The notes below the pieces were generated by a model. The model saw only the letters and a list, made by a program, of their open reading frames with translations, was not told the origin of the DNA and did no database searches. A stretch of 64,000 nucleotides of DNA from assembly GCA_965202845.1 (NCBI GenBank), contig OZ241856.1:620001-684000 (forward strand), read 5' to 3'. The translations under genes and the position numbers were made by a program. Below are positions 33,164 to 42,974 of the stretch, in pieces; within the stretch, counting starts at the first letter, position 1, and every line of letters begins with the position of its first letter. This DNA comes from CBDATA01 sp965202845. Its GTDB lineage: Bacteria > Acidobacteriota > Vicinamibacteria > Marinacidobacterales > Marinacidobacteraceae.

Positions 33164-36100
33164 ATGACCGAGGACTACCCCGCCCGCGTCCGGGAGCTGC
33201 GGAAACGGCTGGGGATGACCCAGATGCGGATGGCGGAGCAGTTGGGCGTCTCCTTCGCCACGGTGAACCGCTGGGAGAACGGCAAGTCCAAGCCGGCGCC
33301 CCTCGCCTGGAGGCGGCTCCTCGACCTGGACGCCGCCGCCCAAAGCGCGCCGCCCCCGGCGGAAGCCAACGCCCCGCATCTCGACTTCGCGGGGAATCCG
33401 GACGGCGTCGCGGCGGTCGCCGAAGCGCACCGCCTCGCCCAGGGCCACCTCGCGAACCCCGCCTTCGCCGCCGAAATCTCGTCGATCGACCCGCTTCCGC
33501 ACCAGCGCATCGCGGTCTACCAGCACATGCTCGACCAGACCCCGCTGCGCTTCCTGCTGGCCGACGACGCCGGAGCCGGCAAGACGATCATGACCGGCCT
33601 CTACATCCGCGAGGCGCTCTCCCGGCGCCGCATCGAGCGGATTCTGGTGGTCCCCCCGGCCGGACTCGTCGGCAACTGGGAGCGCGAGATGCGCACGCTG
33701 TTCCGGCTCCCGTTCCGGATCGCCGGCGGCGCCGACGCCAGGGCCGGCAACCCGTTCGCCGGCCCGGAGAGCGACCGCCTCATCGTCAGCATCGACACCC
33801 TGGCCGGAGAGACCATGCGCAAGCGGATGCGCGAGGCGGCGCTCGCGGAGGGCGCCCGCCCCTACGACCTGGTGGTGTTCGACGAGGCCCACAAACTGAC
33901 CGCCGACCGGGAAGGCGACGGCCGCATCCGCAAGACGCAGCGCTACCTCCTCGCCGAGGCGCTCGCCGGCCTGCCGGTTCAGGAGGCATGGCGTCTCGGC
34001 TGGTCGGCGCCGAATCTGCTGCTGCTGACCGCGACCCCGCACCAGGGCAAGGATTTCCCCTGGTACTGCCTGTGGCGGCTGCTCGCGCCCGGCGTCCTCA
34101 CCACCTTCGACGCATTCGAAGCCTTCCCCGACGCCGAGCGCCGCCGCCACTTCATCCGCCGCACCAAGGAGGAGATGTTGCGCTTGGACGGGCGCCCGCT
34201 CTACCCGAAGCGGCGCTGCGACACCCTGAGCTACGACCTGGCCCCGGCGGAACAGGACCTCTACGACGAGACGACCCGCTACCTCAAGGAAACCTGGAAC
34301 CAGGCGCAGACGCTGAACCGGTCGGCGGCGCGCCTCGCCATGAGCGTCTTCCAGCGGCGGCTGGCGAGCTCCACCTACGCGCTCATGCGCTCCTTCGAAC
34401 GCCGCCTCGAGCGCATCGACGAGGCCCTCGAGCTGGTGCGCTCCGGCCGTTCCGACGAGCTGAAGCAGCGCCAGCAGCTCCTGGCCCGGAAAGCCGACCA
34501 CTTTGAGGACGCGACCGCCGACGAGGACGCATACGACGAGGGCGGGGCGGAACGGAACGAGGCGTTCGAGCGGGACGCGCTCGGCGGATTCATCGCCACC
34601 GAACTCTTCGATCTCCAGGAGGAGCGCAAGGAGGTGGAAGCCCTCCACCGGAAGGCGCGCCGCCTCGCCGACGCCGGCGAGGATTCCAAGTTCGAGAAGC
34701 TGCGCGCCGTCATGGAGTCTCCCGACTTCGCCCGGGAGAAGCTCATCATCTTCACCGAGCACCGCGACACCGCGGAATTCCTGGTGCGCCGCCTCGAGGC
34801 GTTCGGCTTCGCCGGGCAGGTCGCCCGCATCCACGGCGGACTGGACTACCGCGCCCGGGAAGCCCAGGTGGAGGCCTTCCGGCGGGACGACGCCCGCTAT
34901 CTGGTGGCCACCGACGCCGCCGGCGAGGGCATCAACCTCCAGTTCTGCTGGCTGATGGTCAACTACGACGTGCCGTGGAACCCGGCGCGCCTGGAACAGC
35001 GCATGGGACGCATCCACCGCTACGGGCAAAAGCGCGACCCGGTGGTCATCGTGAACCTGATCGCCGGCGCGACCCGCGAAGGCCGGGTGCTGAAGGTCCT
35101 CCTCGAAAAGCTGGAGGCGATCCGCAAGCAGCTGCGGTCGGACAAGGTCTTCGACGTCGTGGGACAGCAGTTCCGGAACAAGTCGCTCAAGCGCTACCTC
35201 GAGGAGGCGCTGCTGGCCGAGGACGGCGCCCGCTCCGCCGCCCGGGACCTGGATCGCCAGCTGACCCCGGAGAGCGTCGCCGCCATCGACCGGCGGGACC
35301 GCGACCGGTACGGATCGGGCGACGTGCGGGAGCGCCTCCCCGAAGTCAACAAGGCGCTGGAAACCGAGCAGTACCGCCGCCTGCTGCCCGGTCACGTCCA
35401 GCGGTTCGTCGAGACCGCGGCGCCCTTGATCGACCTGCGGCTCAAGCGGGAGACCGGGGAGGAAGGCTTCTTCGATCTCGCGCCGGGGGCGCCGCGCGCC
35501 GCCGACCGCATCCGCGCCGCGATGGACGCCTACCCGGAAGCGGCGCAGGGGCGGATGACGACGCGCCGTCCGAAGCCGGGCGACGCCGCCGCGATCTGGA
35601 TGCATCCGGGCGAACCGGTGTTCGACGCCTTCCGCGGCGCGCTCCTCGAACGCCAGGGCCGGGAGGCGCTTCGCGGCGCCATCTTCGTTGACCCGCTCGC
35701 CGAGCGCCCCTGGCTGTTCCACCTGGCGCAGGTTTCCGTCCTGCGACGCGACGGCGGCGAGCGCGCGGAGACCGTCGAGAGCCGCCTCCTCGGGCTGCGT
35801 CAGGAGGAAAGCGGCGCGATCGCGCGCTGTCCGCCGGAGCATCTGCTCCTGCTGCGCGGCGACCGCGGCACGCCCCCCGGCGGCGTGCCGCTCGCCCAGA
35901 AGGCGCGGAAGCTGACCGAACAGGCGGAGGAGTGGGTGGAGCAGTCCGTCCGCGGCATGGCGGCGAGGCAGCGCGGCGCGATGGAGGAATCGCTCCCGGA
36001 GCGAAGCCGCTGGACCGCAAGCGGTTTCGACCACCGGATCTCCGAACTGATGGCGGAGCGGCGGCGGTTGAACGCCCAGGCGCGGGGGGGCGATCCGGAC

Positions 36101-36664
36101 GCGGCCCGGGACCTCGCCCGCGTGAGGGAGGAGCAGCGCCGGCTGGAGGCGGCGAAGCGGCAGGGGCTGGCGCGGCTGCGCGCCGAACCGCTCCGCATCG
36201 AGCCGGGGGACGCGACGATGCTCCTCCACGCCCTGGTCGTCCCGACGGAGGACCCGGAGGAACGCAAGCGGCACGACGCCGACGTTGAGCGGATCGCCAT
36301 GGAATTCGCCCGCGCCCACGAGGAGGCGGCCGGCGCAACGGTCCAGGACGTCTCGCGTCCCGAACTGGCAAGACGGCAGGGTCTCGGCGACTGGCCCGGC
36401 TTTGACCTTCGCTCCAGGCGCCCGGGCGGGGAGGAGCGCGCCATCGAGGTCAAGGGGCGGGCGGGGTCCGGCGAAGTGCGGTTGAGCGATAACGAATGGT
36501 CCGCCGCCTGCTCCCAGCGGGACCGCTACTGGCTCTATGTGGTGTTCGACTGCGCCACCGCCCGCCCCCGCCTGGTGCAGGTTCCCGACCCGTTCGGGCG
36601 CCTGGTCATCAGGGAGGGGGGCGTCATCATCTCCGTAGCCGAGATCGAGGCGGCGGCCGCGTGA
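33164..36664 (+). CDS. SNF2-type helicase with N-terminal XRE HTH and C-terminal DUF3883 domain (DISARM DrmD-like)
   Basis: This is a 1166-residue protein. Residues 5-50 form an XRE helix-turn-helix (RKRLGMTQMRMAEQLGVSFA then NRWENG). The SNF2 helicase core follows, with Walker A LADDAGAGKT (131-141), VVFDEAHKL, LLTATPHQGKDF, ATDAAGEGINLQ and QRMGRIHRYGQK. A long helical region leads to a C-terminal DUF3883/Mrr-like fold (GFDLRSRR...AIEVKGRAGS...YWLYVVFD). Such helicases occur in DISARM class 1 (DrmD) and related anti-phage systems. The XRE part suggests it also binds a specific site, possibly its own promoter. It is the first gene of a six-gene operon and overlaps the next by GTGA. Confidence 0.88.
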   Translation: MTEDYPARVRELRKRLGMTQMRMAEQLGVSFATVNRWENGKSKPAPLAWRRLLDLDAAAQSAPPPAEANAPHLDFAGNPDGVAAVAEAHRLAQGHLANPAFAAEISSIDPLPHQRIAVYQHMLDQTPLRFLLADDAGAGKTIMTGLYIREALSRRRIERILVVPPAGLVGNWEREMRTLFRLPFRIAGGADARAGNPFAGPESDRLIVSIDTLAGETMRKRMREAALAEGARPYDLVVFDEAHKLTADREGDGRIRKTQRYLLAEALAGLPVQEAWRLGWSAPNLLLLTATPHQGKDFPWYCLWRLLAPGVLTTFDAFEAFPDAERRRHFIRRTKEEMLRLDGRPLYPKRRCDTLSYDLAPAEQDLYDETTRYLKETWNQAQTLNRSAARLAMSVFQRRLASSTYALMRSFERRLERIDEALELVRSGRSDELKQRQQLLARKADHFEDATADEDAYDEGGAERNEAFERDALGGFIATELFDLQEERKEVEALHRKARRLADAGEDSKFEKLRAVMESPDFAREKLIIFTEHRDTAEFLVRRLEAFGFAGQVARIHGGLDYRAREAQVEAFRRDDARYLVATDAAGEGINLQFCWLMVNYDVPWNPARLEQRMGRIHRYGQKRDPVVIVNLIAGATREGRVLKVLLEKLEAIRKQLRSDKVFDVVGQQFRNKSLKRYLEEALLAEDGARSAARDLDRQLTPESVAAIDRRDRDRYGSGDVRERLPEVNKALETEQYRRLLPGHVQRFVETAAPLIDLRLKRETGEEGFFDLAPGAPRAADRIRAAMDAYPEAAQGRMTTRRPKPGDAAAIWMHPGEPVFDAFRGALLERQGREALRGAIFVDPLAERPWLFHLAQVSVLRRDGGERAETVESRLLGLRQEESGAIARCPPEHLLLLRGDRGTPPGGVPLAQKARKLTEQAEEWVEQSVRGMAARQRGAMEESLPERSRWTASGFDHRISELMAERRRLNAQARGGDPDAARDLARVREEQRRLEAAKRQGLARLRAEPLRIEPGDATMLLHALVVPTEDPEERKRHDADVERIAMEFARAHEEAAGATVQDVSRPELARRQGLGDWPGFDLRSRRPGGEERAIEVKGRAGSGEVRLSDNEWSAACSQRDRYWLYVVFDCATARPRLVQVPDPFGRLVIREGGVIISVAEIEAAAA

Positions 36665-37338
36665 AGATCGTGATTCTCGCCGGCCCGAACGGGGCGGGCA
36701 AGACGACCTTCGCGACCGAGTTCCTGCCGAAGGATGCGGCCTGCCCGACCTTCATCAACGCTGATGCGATCGCCGCCGGCCTCAACCCGTTCCGCCCCGC
36801 CGCGGACGCCTTCCGGGCGGGTCGCTTGATGGTGGAGACGATCCGCGGATACGTGGCCCGGGGCGAGAGCTTCGCCTTCGAGACGACCCTGAGCGGACGA
36901 AGCTACGTTCGGGCGATCCCGCTCTGGCGGAGGAAGGGGTATCACGTGAAATTGTTCTTCCTGTCGCTGCCCACGCCGGAGATGGCGCTCTCCCGGGTTC
37001 GGAAGCGGGTATCGGAAGGCGGCCACGACGTGCCGGAGGACGTCGTTCGGAGGCGGTTCCGGTCGGGACTCCGCAACTTCGAGTGCATCTACAAGCGCCT
37101 GGTCGACGAATGGGCGGTGTACGACAATGCCGGGACGATGCGCTCTGGCGACAGGATCGGCGCCGAGGCGGCGTTGCGGCGGGCGGCCCGACGCGCCTGG
37201 CGGCGGGCGGAGGCGGCGGGCGGCAAGGTCGTCGTCTTCGAGGACGGCAGGATCGTCGAGATGGATCCGAAGGATTTGTTCGCGCGCTACGGTGACGCGC
37301 CCCCCTACCAGCCGAAACCGAAGGGCGACGCCCCGTGA
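36661..37338 (+). CDS. Zeta-toxin-like P-loop kinase
   Basis: This is a 225-residue protein. It has Walker A LAGPNGAGKTTFA at residues 6-18, FINADAIAAGLNPF (the Asp expected to act in zeta kinases), FAFETTLSGRSY, and a lid-like RVRKRVSEGGHDVPEDVVRRRF. Zeta toxins phosphorylate UDP-N-acetylglucosamine; solitary relatives may have other substrates. No epsilon-type antitoxin is next to it. It is coupled to both neighbours (GTGA on each side), so it is expressed with the helicase and methyltransferase. Confidence 0.82.
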   Translation: MKIVILAGPNGAGKTTFATEFLPKDAACPTFINADAIAAGLNPFRPAADAFRAGRLMVETIRGYVARGESFAFETTLSGRSYVRAIPLWRRKGYHVKLFFLSLPTPEMALSRVRKRVSEGGHDVPEDVVRRRFRSGLRNFECIYKRLVDEWAVYDNAGTMRSGDRIGAEAALRRAARRAWRRAEAAGGKVVVFEDGRIVEMDPKDLFARYGDAPPYQPKPKGDAP

Positions 37339-40232
37339 AGGACGGCGCGCGGCTGATCGAGGTTGGGTTTCCGCTGGAGGCGGTCTCGCTCGACTCGGTG
37401 CACGAGAAGAACGTCCGCCACGGGCACATCTCCACCCTCCACATCTGGCCGGCGCGACGTCCGCTGGCGGCCTGCCGGGCGGCGCTGATCGGCGCGCTCC
37501 TCCCCGACCCCGGCGACGAGAACACGCGCAAGGAAATCCACCGCAGGCTCGCCGGGAAAGTCACCGGCGAAAAGATCGGGGGGAGCAGGCGCGGAACGGT
37601 CGGCGGCGTCCTGCACTGGGGGCGCGAGAACGGCCCCGATCTCGACTGGTTCCGCAAGGAGATCCGCAAGGCGCACGGCGGCAGGGCGCCGAGGGTGCTG
37701 GACCCGTTCGCGGGCGGCGGCGCGATCCCGCTGGAGGCGATGCGGCTCGGCTGCGAAGCTGCCGCCATCGACATCAACCCGGTCGCCTGGCTTCTCCTGA
37801 AATGCACCCTGGAGCATCCGCGCAAGCTGGCGGGCAGGACCCTGCCGCTGCCGGACTTCGCCCGCAGGGATCGGGACTTCATGGAGTCCTTCCTGAAGGC
37901 GAAGGGCGCGACCGGCGCGGACCTTGAAGGACAGCTGGCTGCGCTCGGTCTGGGCGGGGAAAATCACCGCCAGCCCCCCATCCACCCGGAGCGCAAACTC
38001 GTGCTGGAGGGCGACCTGGCGTGGCAGCTGCGCGCCTGGGGGCGGCGGGTTCTGGAGCGCGTGCGGCAGGCGGTGGGGCATCGCTATCCGACCTTCGCCG
38101 ACAAGCCGACGGTGGCCTACCTCTGGGCGCGGACCGTCGCCTGCAAGCGGTGCCGGGCGACGCTGCCGCTTCTCAAGACCGGCTGGCTGGCGAAGAAAAC
38201 CGGGAAGCGGGCGCGGCTGACGATGACCCCGAAGGAGGACGGGACCGGCGTCGCGTTCGGGATCGAGACCGGCGAGGCGAAGGACGCCCCCGGCACGATG
38301 AGCCGCACCGGGGCGCGGTGCCCCTGCTGCCAGACGATCATGACGATGCAGGACCTTCGCGTGGAGGGGCGCGCCGGGCGGCTCGGCGAGGTGATGACCG
38401 CGGTGGTGGTGGACGGGCCGGACGGCAAGGAGTACCGGCTGCCGGAGGAGGCGGAAATCCGGGCCGCCGAGGTCTCCGCCGGGGAGCTGGACGCGCTGTA
38501 CGCCGACATCCCCTTCGGCCTCCCCACGGAACCGATCTGCGCGGAACGACCCTCGCCGAATTCGCGGGGCGCTTCGGGCTTGCCGCGTTACGGCTTTCAT
38601 GTCTGGAAGGACATCTTCACCGACCGGCAGCTGCTGACGCTCGGCTCGGTATTGCGCGAAGTCCGCCAGGCGGGGAACGATCTCCCCCCGGCGTGGCGCG
38701 AAGCGATCGCCGCCTGCCTCGCCCTGTCGCTCGGTCGCCTCGCCGACTACTCCAGCGCGTTCTGCTCGTGGCACAACAGCGGCGAGAAGATGCGCAGCAC
38801 GTACGCCCGTTTCGCGCTCCCCATGGTCTGGGACTTCGCCGAAGTCAACCCGCTCTCCGGCGCATCGGGCAACTTCCTCGGCGGACTCGAATGGATCGCC
38901 CGCGTCGTCGAACACCTTTCCGCCGCGACGCGGGGCGTCCCGAAGGCGAAGGCGCTCCGCCAGTCCGCCATCGAGTCCACCGGGGGCGAATTCGACCTGA
39001 TCTGCACCGACCCGCCCTACTACGACGCCATCCCCTACTCGGACCTGATGGACTTCTTCCACGTCTGGCTGCGGCGCGCCCTGCACGGCGTCGTTCCGGA
39101 CGCCGACCAGGCGTTCGCCGATCCGCTCGGCCCGAAGTGGGACCGGGACAGCAACGACGGAGAACTGGTGGACCAGTCCAGTCGCTTCGCCGGCGACCAG
39201 CAAGCCTCCCGGAAAGCCTACGAGGACGGCATGGCCCGCGCCTTCGACGCCTGCCGCAACGCGCTGAAAGAGGACGGACGCCTGGTGGTGGTGTTCGCCA
39301 ACAAGTCCCCCATCGCCTGGGAGACGCTGGCGACGGCGCTCATTCGCTCCGGCTTCACGGTGACTGGCTCGTGGCCGATCCAGACGGAGATGCAGAACAA
39401 GCTGGCGGGAGGCGCGCGCCTCGCCTCCTCGGTCTGGCTGGTCTGCCGCAAGCGCCCCGCCTCGGCGCGCCCCGGCTGGGACGCCCCGACGCTCGCCGCA
39501 ATGCGCGAAACCATCACGCAAAAGCTGCGCGACTTCTGGGACGCCGGCATCCGCGGCCCCGACTTCGTCTGGGCGGCGACCGGCCCGGCGCTGGAGGCGT
39601 TTTCCCGGCATCCGGTCGTCAAGAAGGCCGACGAGCCGGGCGAGCTGCTGACCGTCTCCGACTTCCTCCGCCACGTGCGGCGGATGGTGGTCGACTTCGT
39701 GGTCGGGCGGGTGCTGGGGTCCGCCGATCGTCTCGACGACGTCACTGCCTACTACCTGCTGCACCGGGACTTCTACGACCTGGACGAGGCCCCCGCCGGC
39801 GCCTCCATCCTCTACGCGCTCGCCTGCGGCCTCTCCGACCGGGACCTCTCCGACCGCTTCGCCATCCTCGCCCGCCCCGGCCGCGCGGCGGAGGAAGGCG
39901 ACGGCGGAAGCGGAGGAGGCGGAGGCAAGGTGCGGCTGCTCCCCTGGGAGCGGCGCGACGCCGGGTGGATCGGCGAGAAGGGGCCGGGCGGCCGGCCGGT
40001 TCCGCTGATCGACCGGGCGCACCGGCTGATGCATCTCTGGCGCGAGGGCGACGAGAAGAAGGTGAACGCCTACCTCCTGGACCACCGCCTGGGGCGCAAT
40101 GCGCTCTTCGCCTCGCTGCTCCAGGCGCTGATCGAGATGGCGCCCGGAAGCTCGGACGAACGCTCCACCCTTGAAGCCCTGTCCCACCATCTCGACACCG
40201 GCCGCGCCATCCAGCGGGGGCTGTGGAAGTGA
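37335..40232 (+). CDS. DUF1156 adenine-specific DNA methyltransferase (COG1743 type)
   Basis: This is a 965-residue protein. The DUF1156 start (IEVGFPLEAVSLDSVHEKN, RHGHISTLHIWPARRPLAACR) is followed by AdoMet motif I VLDPFAGGGAIPLEA near residue 122. A middle region carries two Cys pairs, CKRC near 268 and CPCC near 328, likely a zinc site. Catalytic motif IV CTDPPYYDAIPYSD lies near residue 558. The order motif I, insert, motif IV fits an alpha-type amino-methyltransferase. Members occur with DUF499 ATPases and helicases in anti-phage loci, where methylation should mark self DNA. GTG 37335 overlaps the kinase stop. Confidence 0.9.
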   Translation: MKDGARLIEVGFPLEAVSLDSVHEKNVRHGHISTLHIWPARRPLAACRAALIGALLPDPGDENTRKEIHRRLAGKVTGEKIGGSRRGTVGGVLHWGRENGPDLDWFRKEIRKAHGGRAPRVLDPFAGGGAIPLEAMRLGCEAAAIDINPVAWLLLKCTLEHPRKLAGRTLPLPDFARRDRDFMESFLKAKGATGADLEGQLAALGLGGENHRQPPIHPERKLVLEGDLAWQLRAWGRRVLERVRQAVGHRYPTFADKPTVAYLWARTVACKRCRATLPLLKTGWLAKKTGKRARLTMTPKEDGTGVAFGIETGEAKDAPGTMSRTGARCPCCQTIMTMQDLRVEGRAGRLGEVMTAVVVDGPDGKEYRLPEEAEIRAAEVSAGELDALYADIPFGLPTEPICAERPSPNSRGASGLPRYGFHVWKDIFTDRQLLTLGSVLREVRQAGNDLPPAWREAIAACLALSLGRLADYSSAFCSWHNSGEKMRSTYARFALPMVWDFAEVNPLSGASGNFLGGLEWIARVVEHLSAATRGVPKAKALRQSAIESTGGEFDLICTDPPYYDAIPYSDLMDFFHVWLRRALHGVVPDADQAFADPLGPKWDRDSNDGELVDQSSRFAGDQQASRKAYEDGMARAFDACRNALKEDGRLVVVFANKSPIAWETLATALIRSGFTVTGSWPIQTEMQNKLAGGARLASSVWLVCRKRPASARPGWDAPTLAAMRETITQKLRDFWDAGIRGPDFVWAATGPALEAFSRHPVVKKADEPGELLTVSDFLRHVRRMVVDFVVGRVLGSADRLDDVTAYYLLHRDFYDLDEAPAGASILYALACGLSDRDLSDRFAILARPGRAAEEGDGGSGGGGGKVRLLPWERRDAGWIGEKGPGGRPVPLIDRAHRLMHLWREGDEKKVNAYLLDHRLGRNALFASLLQALIEMAPGSSDERSTLEALSHHLDTGRAIQRGLWK

Positions 40233-40272
40233 ACATGATCACCTCGCTCCGCCTCACGGAGGATGACATAAA

Positions 40273-42969
40273 ATGACGCTAACGTCATCCACACTGAATT
40301 CCATGGGTTCCCCGCGCTTGGAAGCCGCCCAAAAACTGCCGAATGGCGCACGTTTTCACCGTTGCGCCCTGCAGATCAATCCGTTCTCCTATCTTGAGCG
40401 GCACGACAAACCGACGCAGTTCGCTTCGGAAGCCGGGTACAACGCTGCAATCGTCCAGGCGTGCCACGAAACCGATATCGAAGTCGTGGCGATCACTGAC
40501 CACTACCGCGTCGATACTTCCAGGACACTCATTCGGGCCTGCCGGGAAGCCGGGCTGTTCGCGTTCGGCGGCTTTGAAGCCAAGGCGAAGGACGGAGTCC
40601 ACTTCCTGTGCCTCTTCAATCCAGAAAAAGATGATGCGCTGGAAAGATTTATCGGGGACTGCGGTGTGCACAGCCCAAGTGAAGCCTCACCCTTGGGCGC
40701 CATTGATTCGACGACGCTTATGGCGAAGGCGCGTGAGTGGGGCGCGGCAATAATCGCCGCTCATGTGGCTGCAAACGGAGGACTGCTCCATGAACTCAAA
40801 GGCCAGGCTCGCATGGCCGCTTGGCAGTCAGCCGATCTGCTTGCCTGCGCACTCCCAGGACCTGTTGAGGAAGCCCCAACGCAGTTCAGAGCAATTCTCA
40901 ACAACAAGGATCGGCAGCATCGACGAACACATGCAGTGGCCATCGTCAATGCTTCGGACGTCAACGGCCCCGAAGATCTGAAAAAGGACAGTGCCTCCTG
41001 CTTCATCAAGATGTCGGACTTCTCGGTCGAAGCGCTTCGTCAGGCGTTTCTTGACCCCGATTCCCGGATCCGACTGCACAGCGATCCGCCTCCCGAAATC
41101 CATGCGGAATTTCTCGCCATGACTTGGGAGGGCGGATTCCTGGACGGCACATCTGTTCACTTCAACAGCAACCTGAACGCCCTGATCGGGGGACGCGGCG
41201 CCGGCAAGTCGACGATGATCGAGAGTATGCGCTATGTGCTCGACCTTGTCCCTTTGGGTGAGGAAGCCAAGAAGACACACGAACAGGTTGCCAGGCATGT
41301 CTTGAGACCGGGAACCAGGGTCTCACTGAAGATCCGTTCGCACTATCCATCCAAAACAGACTATGTGATCGAACGCACCGTACCGAATCCTCCGACGGTG
41401 AAAGACCAACATGGTAACCTGTTGGAGCAATCGCCGCAGAGCACGATACCCGGAGTGCAGGTGTTCGGTCAACACGAAATATCCGAATTGGCAAAAAGTC
41501 CGAAACATCTCACTCTGCTGTTGGAACGATTCGCCGATCGCGATCCGTCGCTATCCGATCGGAAAGCGGAACTCCGCATAAATCTCGAGAAATCGCGTCG
41601 CCGGATTGTAGATACACAACAGGAAATAGATCGACTCAAGAATCGTTTGGCGGCCTTGCCTGAATTGGAGGAAAAACAGCGCCGCTTCCAGGATATGGGA
41701 TTGGAAGAGAAACTCAAGGAGAAGAGCCTTCTTGTCAAAGAGGAGACCCTGTTCACGACTCTGCACAACCGTCTGGAGTCTTTCCGGGCGCTTCGCAACA
41801 ACATGGTCGAGTCCCTGCCGATCGACGGGGCTTTCGTATCGGGAAAGGCGCTTGACAACTTGCCTAATGCTGATGTGCTCCGTGGAGTGGCCCGTGTACT
41901 TGAAGGCTTGAGTTCACGCTTGCAATCAGTTGCAAACCAGTTTGACTACGCTTTGTCGGAAGCCGACACGGAGATCAATAAAATCAAGGCCAATTGGAAC
42001 GAACGGAGCGAGAATATTCAGGCAACCTATGAGCAGTCACTTCGGGAGCTTCATCAATCCAGCATTAAAGCTGATGAGTTTATCCAGCTACGACATCAAA
42101 TTGAGAAAGTTCGCCCCCTCGCAGACCGACTGGAGAGTCTTGAAAAAAACTTGGGAAAATATGAGGCGCATCGACGCGCGTTGATCACGGAATGGGAAAA
42201 CACCAAGGCGCAGGATTTTCGAGAAATCGACGACGCTGCTACCCAAATTTCCAAGATGCTCCACGACCGGGTACAGGTCAAGGTCACGATGGCAGGGAAC
42301 CGGAAGCCGTTGATGGAACTTTTTAAGACCGCGGGAGGCAATCTCGCCGCTTCCCTGGAACGCCTGCGAAATCGAGATGAACTGTCATTACCCGACCTTG
42401 CGCGCCGCTGTCGGGAAGGCGCAGATGCTCTGCATTCGGAATACGCTTTCACTCCGGGTGCGGCGAAGCGCATAGCCGAGGCTGGACTTGATTTTCATCT
42501 TGGCATTGAAGAGCTTGAGCTGCCCGCGACGACCCACATCAAGTTGAATACTGCCGCCGAAGGAAAACCCGCGGAATGGCGCAAACTGGAAGAACTCTCC
42601 GCGGGACAAAAGGCGACTGCCGTTTTGCTACTCCTGCTTCTGGAATCCAAGGCGCCGCTGGTTGTGGACCAACCCGAAGACGATTTGGACAACCGATTCA
42701 TCACGGAGGTTATCGTTCCGATCATGCGACAAGAAAAACGTCGGCGGCAGTTCATTTTTTCAACTCATAACGCAAATATTCCGGTTCTCGGCGATGCTGA
42801 ATTGATTCTCGGCCTGAACGCTTCGGGTGAAGCTGGAAAGGGAATCGCCCGTATCGAACGCAGGCAGATGGGCTCTATCGATTCGCAACCTGTAAGGGAA
42901 CTGGTTGGGGAGACCCTGGAAGGCGGCAAGCACGCATTCGAAATGCGCCGTTCCAAATACGGATTCTGA
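40273..42969 (+). CDS. TrlF-type protein: PHP-like domain fused to an SMC/ABC-type ATPase
   Basis: This is an 898-residue protein. The N-terminal part is PHP-like (VVAITDHYRVD near residue 75, FGGFEAKAKDGVHFL, AAHVAANGG), but the usual first HxH motif reads QIN. The ATPase half has Walker A GGRGAGKST near residue 306, a long coiled coil (about 430-720), signature LSAGQKATA, Walker B PLVVDQPEDDLDN and switch STHNANIPVLGDAELI. Function of TrlF proteins is not settled; the build suggests a nuclease or phosphoesterase controlled by a DNA-end-binding ATPase. The gene is clearly lower in GC than its neighbours and has more A/T-ending codons, a sign of separate acquisition. GGAGG precedes ATG 40273. 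Confidence 0.85.
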   Translation: MTLTSSTLNSMGSPRLEAAQKLPNGARFHRCALQINPFSYLERHDKPTQFASEAGYNAAIVQACHETDIEVVAITDHYRVDTSRTLIRACREAGLFAFGGFEAKAKDGVHFLCLFNPEKDDALERFIGDCGVHSPSEASPLGAIDSTTLMAKAREWGAAIIAAHVAANGGLLHELKGQARMAAWQSADLLACALPGPVEEAPTQFRAILNNKDRQHRRTHAVAIVNASDVNGPEDLKKDSASCFIKMSDFSVEALRQAFLDPDSRIRLHSDPPPEIHAEFLAMTWEGGFLDGTSVHFNSNLNALIGGRGAGKSTMIESMRYVLDLVPLGEEAKKTHEQVARHVLRPGTRVSLKIRSHYPSKTDYVIERTVPNPPTVKDQHGNLLEQSPQSTIPGVQVFGQHEISELAKSPKHLTLLLERFADRDPSLSDRKAELRINLEKSRRRIVDTQQEIDRLKNRLAALPELEEKQRRFQDMGLEEKLKEKSLLVKEETLFTTLHNRLESFRALRNNMVESLPIDGAFVSGKALDNLPNADVLRGVARVLEGLSSRLQSVANQFDYALSEADTEINKIKANWNERSENIQATYEQSLRELHQSSIKADEFIQLRHQIEKVRPLADRLESLEKNLGKYEAHRRALITEWENTKAQDFREIDDAATQISKMLHDRVQVKVTMAGNRKPLMELFKTAGGNLAASLERLRNRDELSLPDLARRCREGADALHSEYAFTPGAAKRIAEAGLDFHLGIEELELPATTHIKLNTAAEGKPAEWRKLEELSAGQKATAVLLLLLLESKAPLVVDQPEDDLDNRFITEVIVPIMRQEKRRRQFIFSTHNANIPVLGDAELILGLNASGEAGKGIARIERRQMGSIDSQPVRELVGETLEGGKHAFEMRRSKYGF

Positions 42970-42974
42970 CCGCG

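Noticed and set aside
33149..36319. Open frame of more than 1000 codons on the minus strand opposite the helicase gene
   Set aside because: It is Arg/Gly/Pro-rich, shows no domain, and is the usual antisense shadow in a genome with strong G/C third-position bias; the plus-strand frame has complete helicase motifs.
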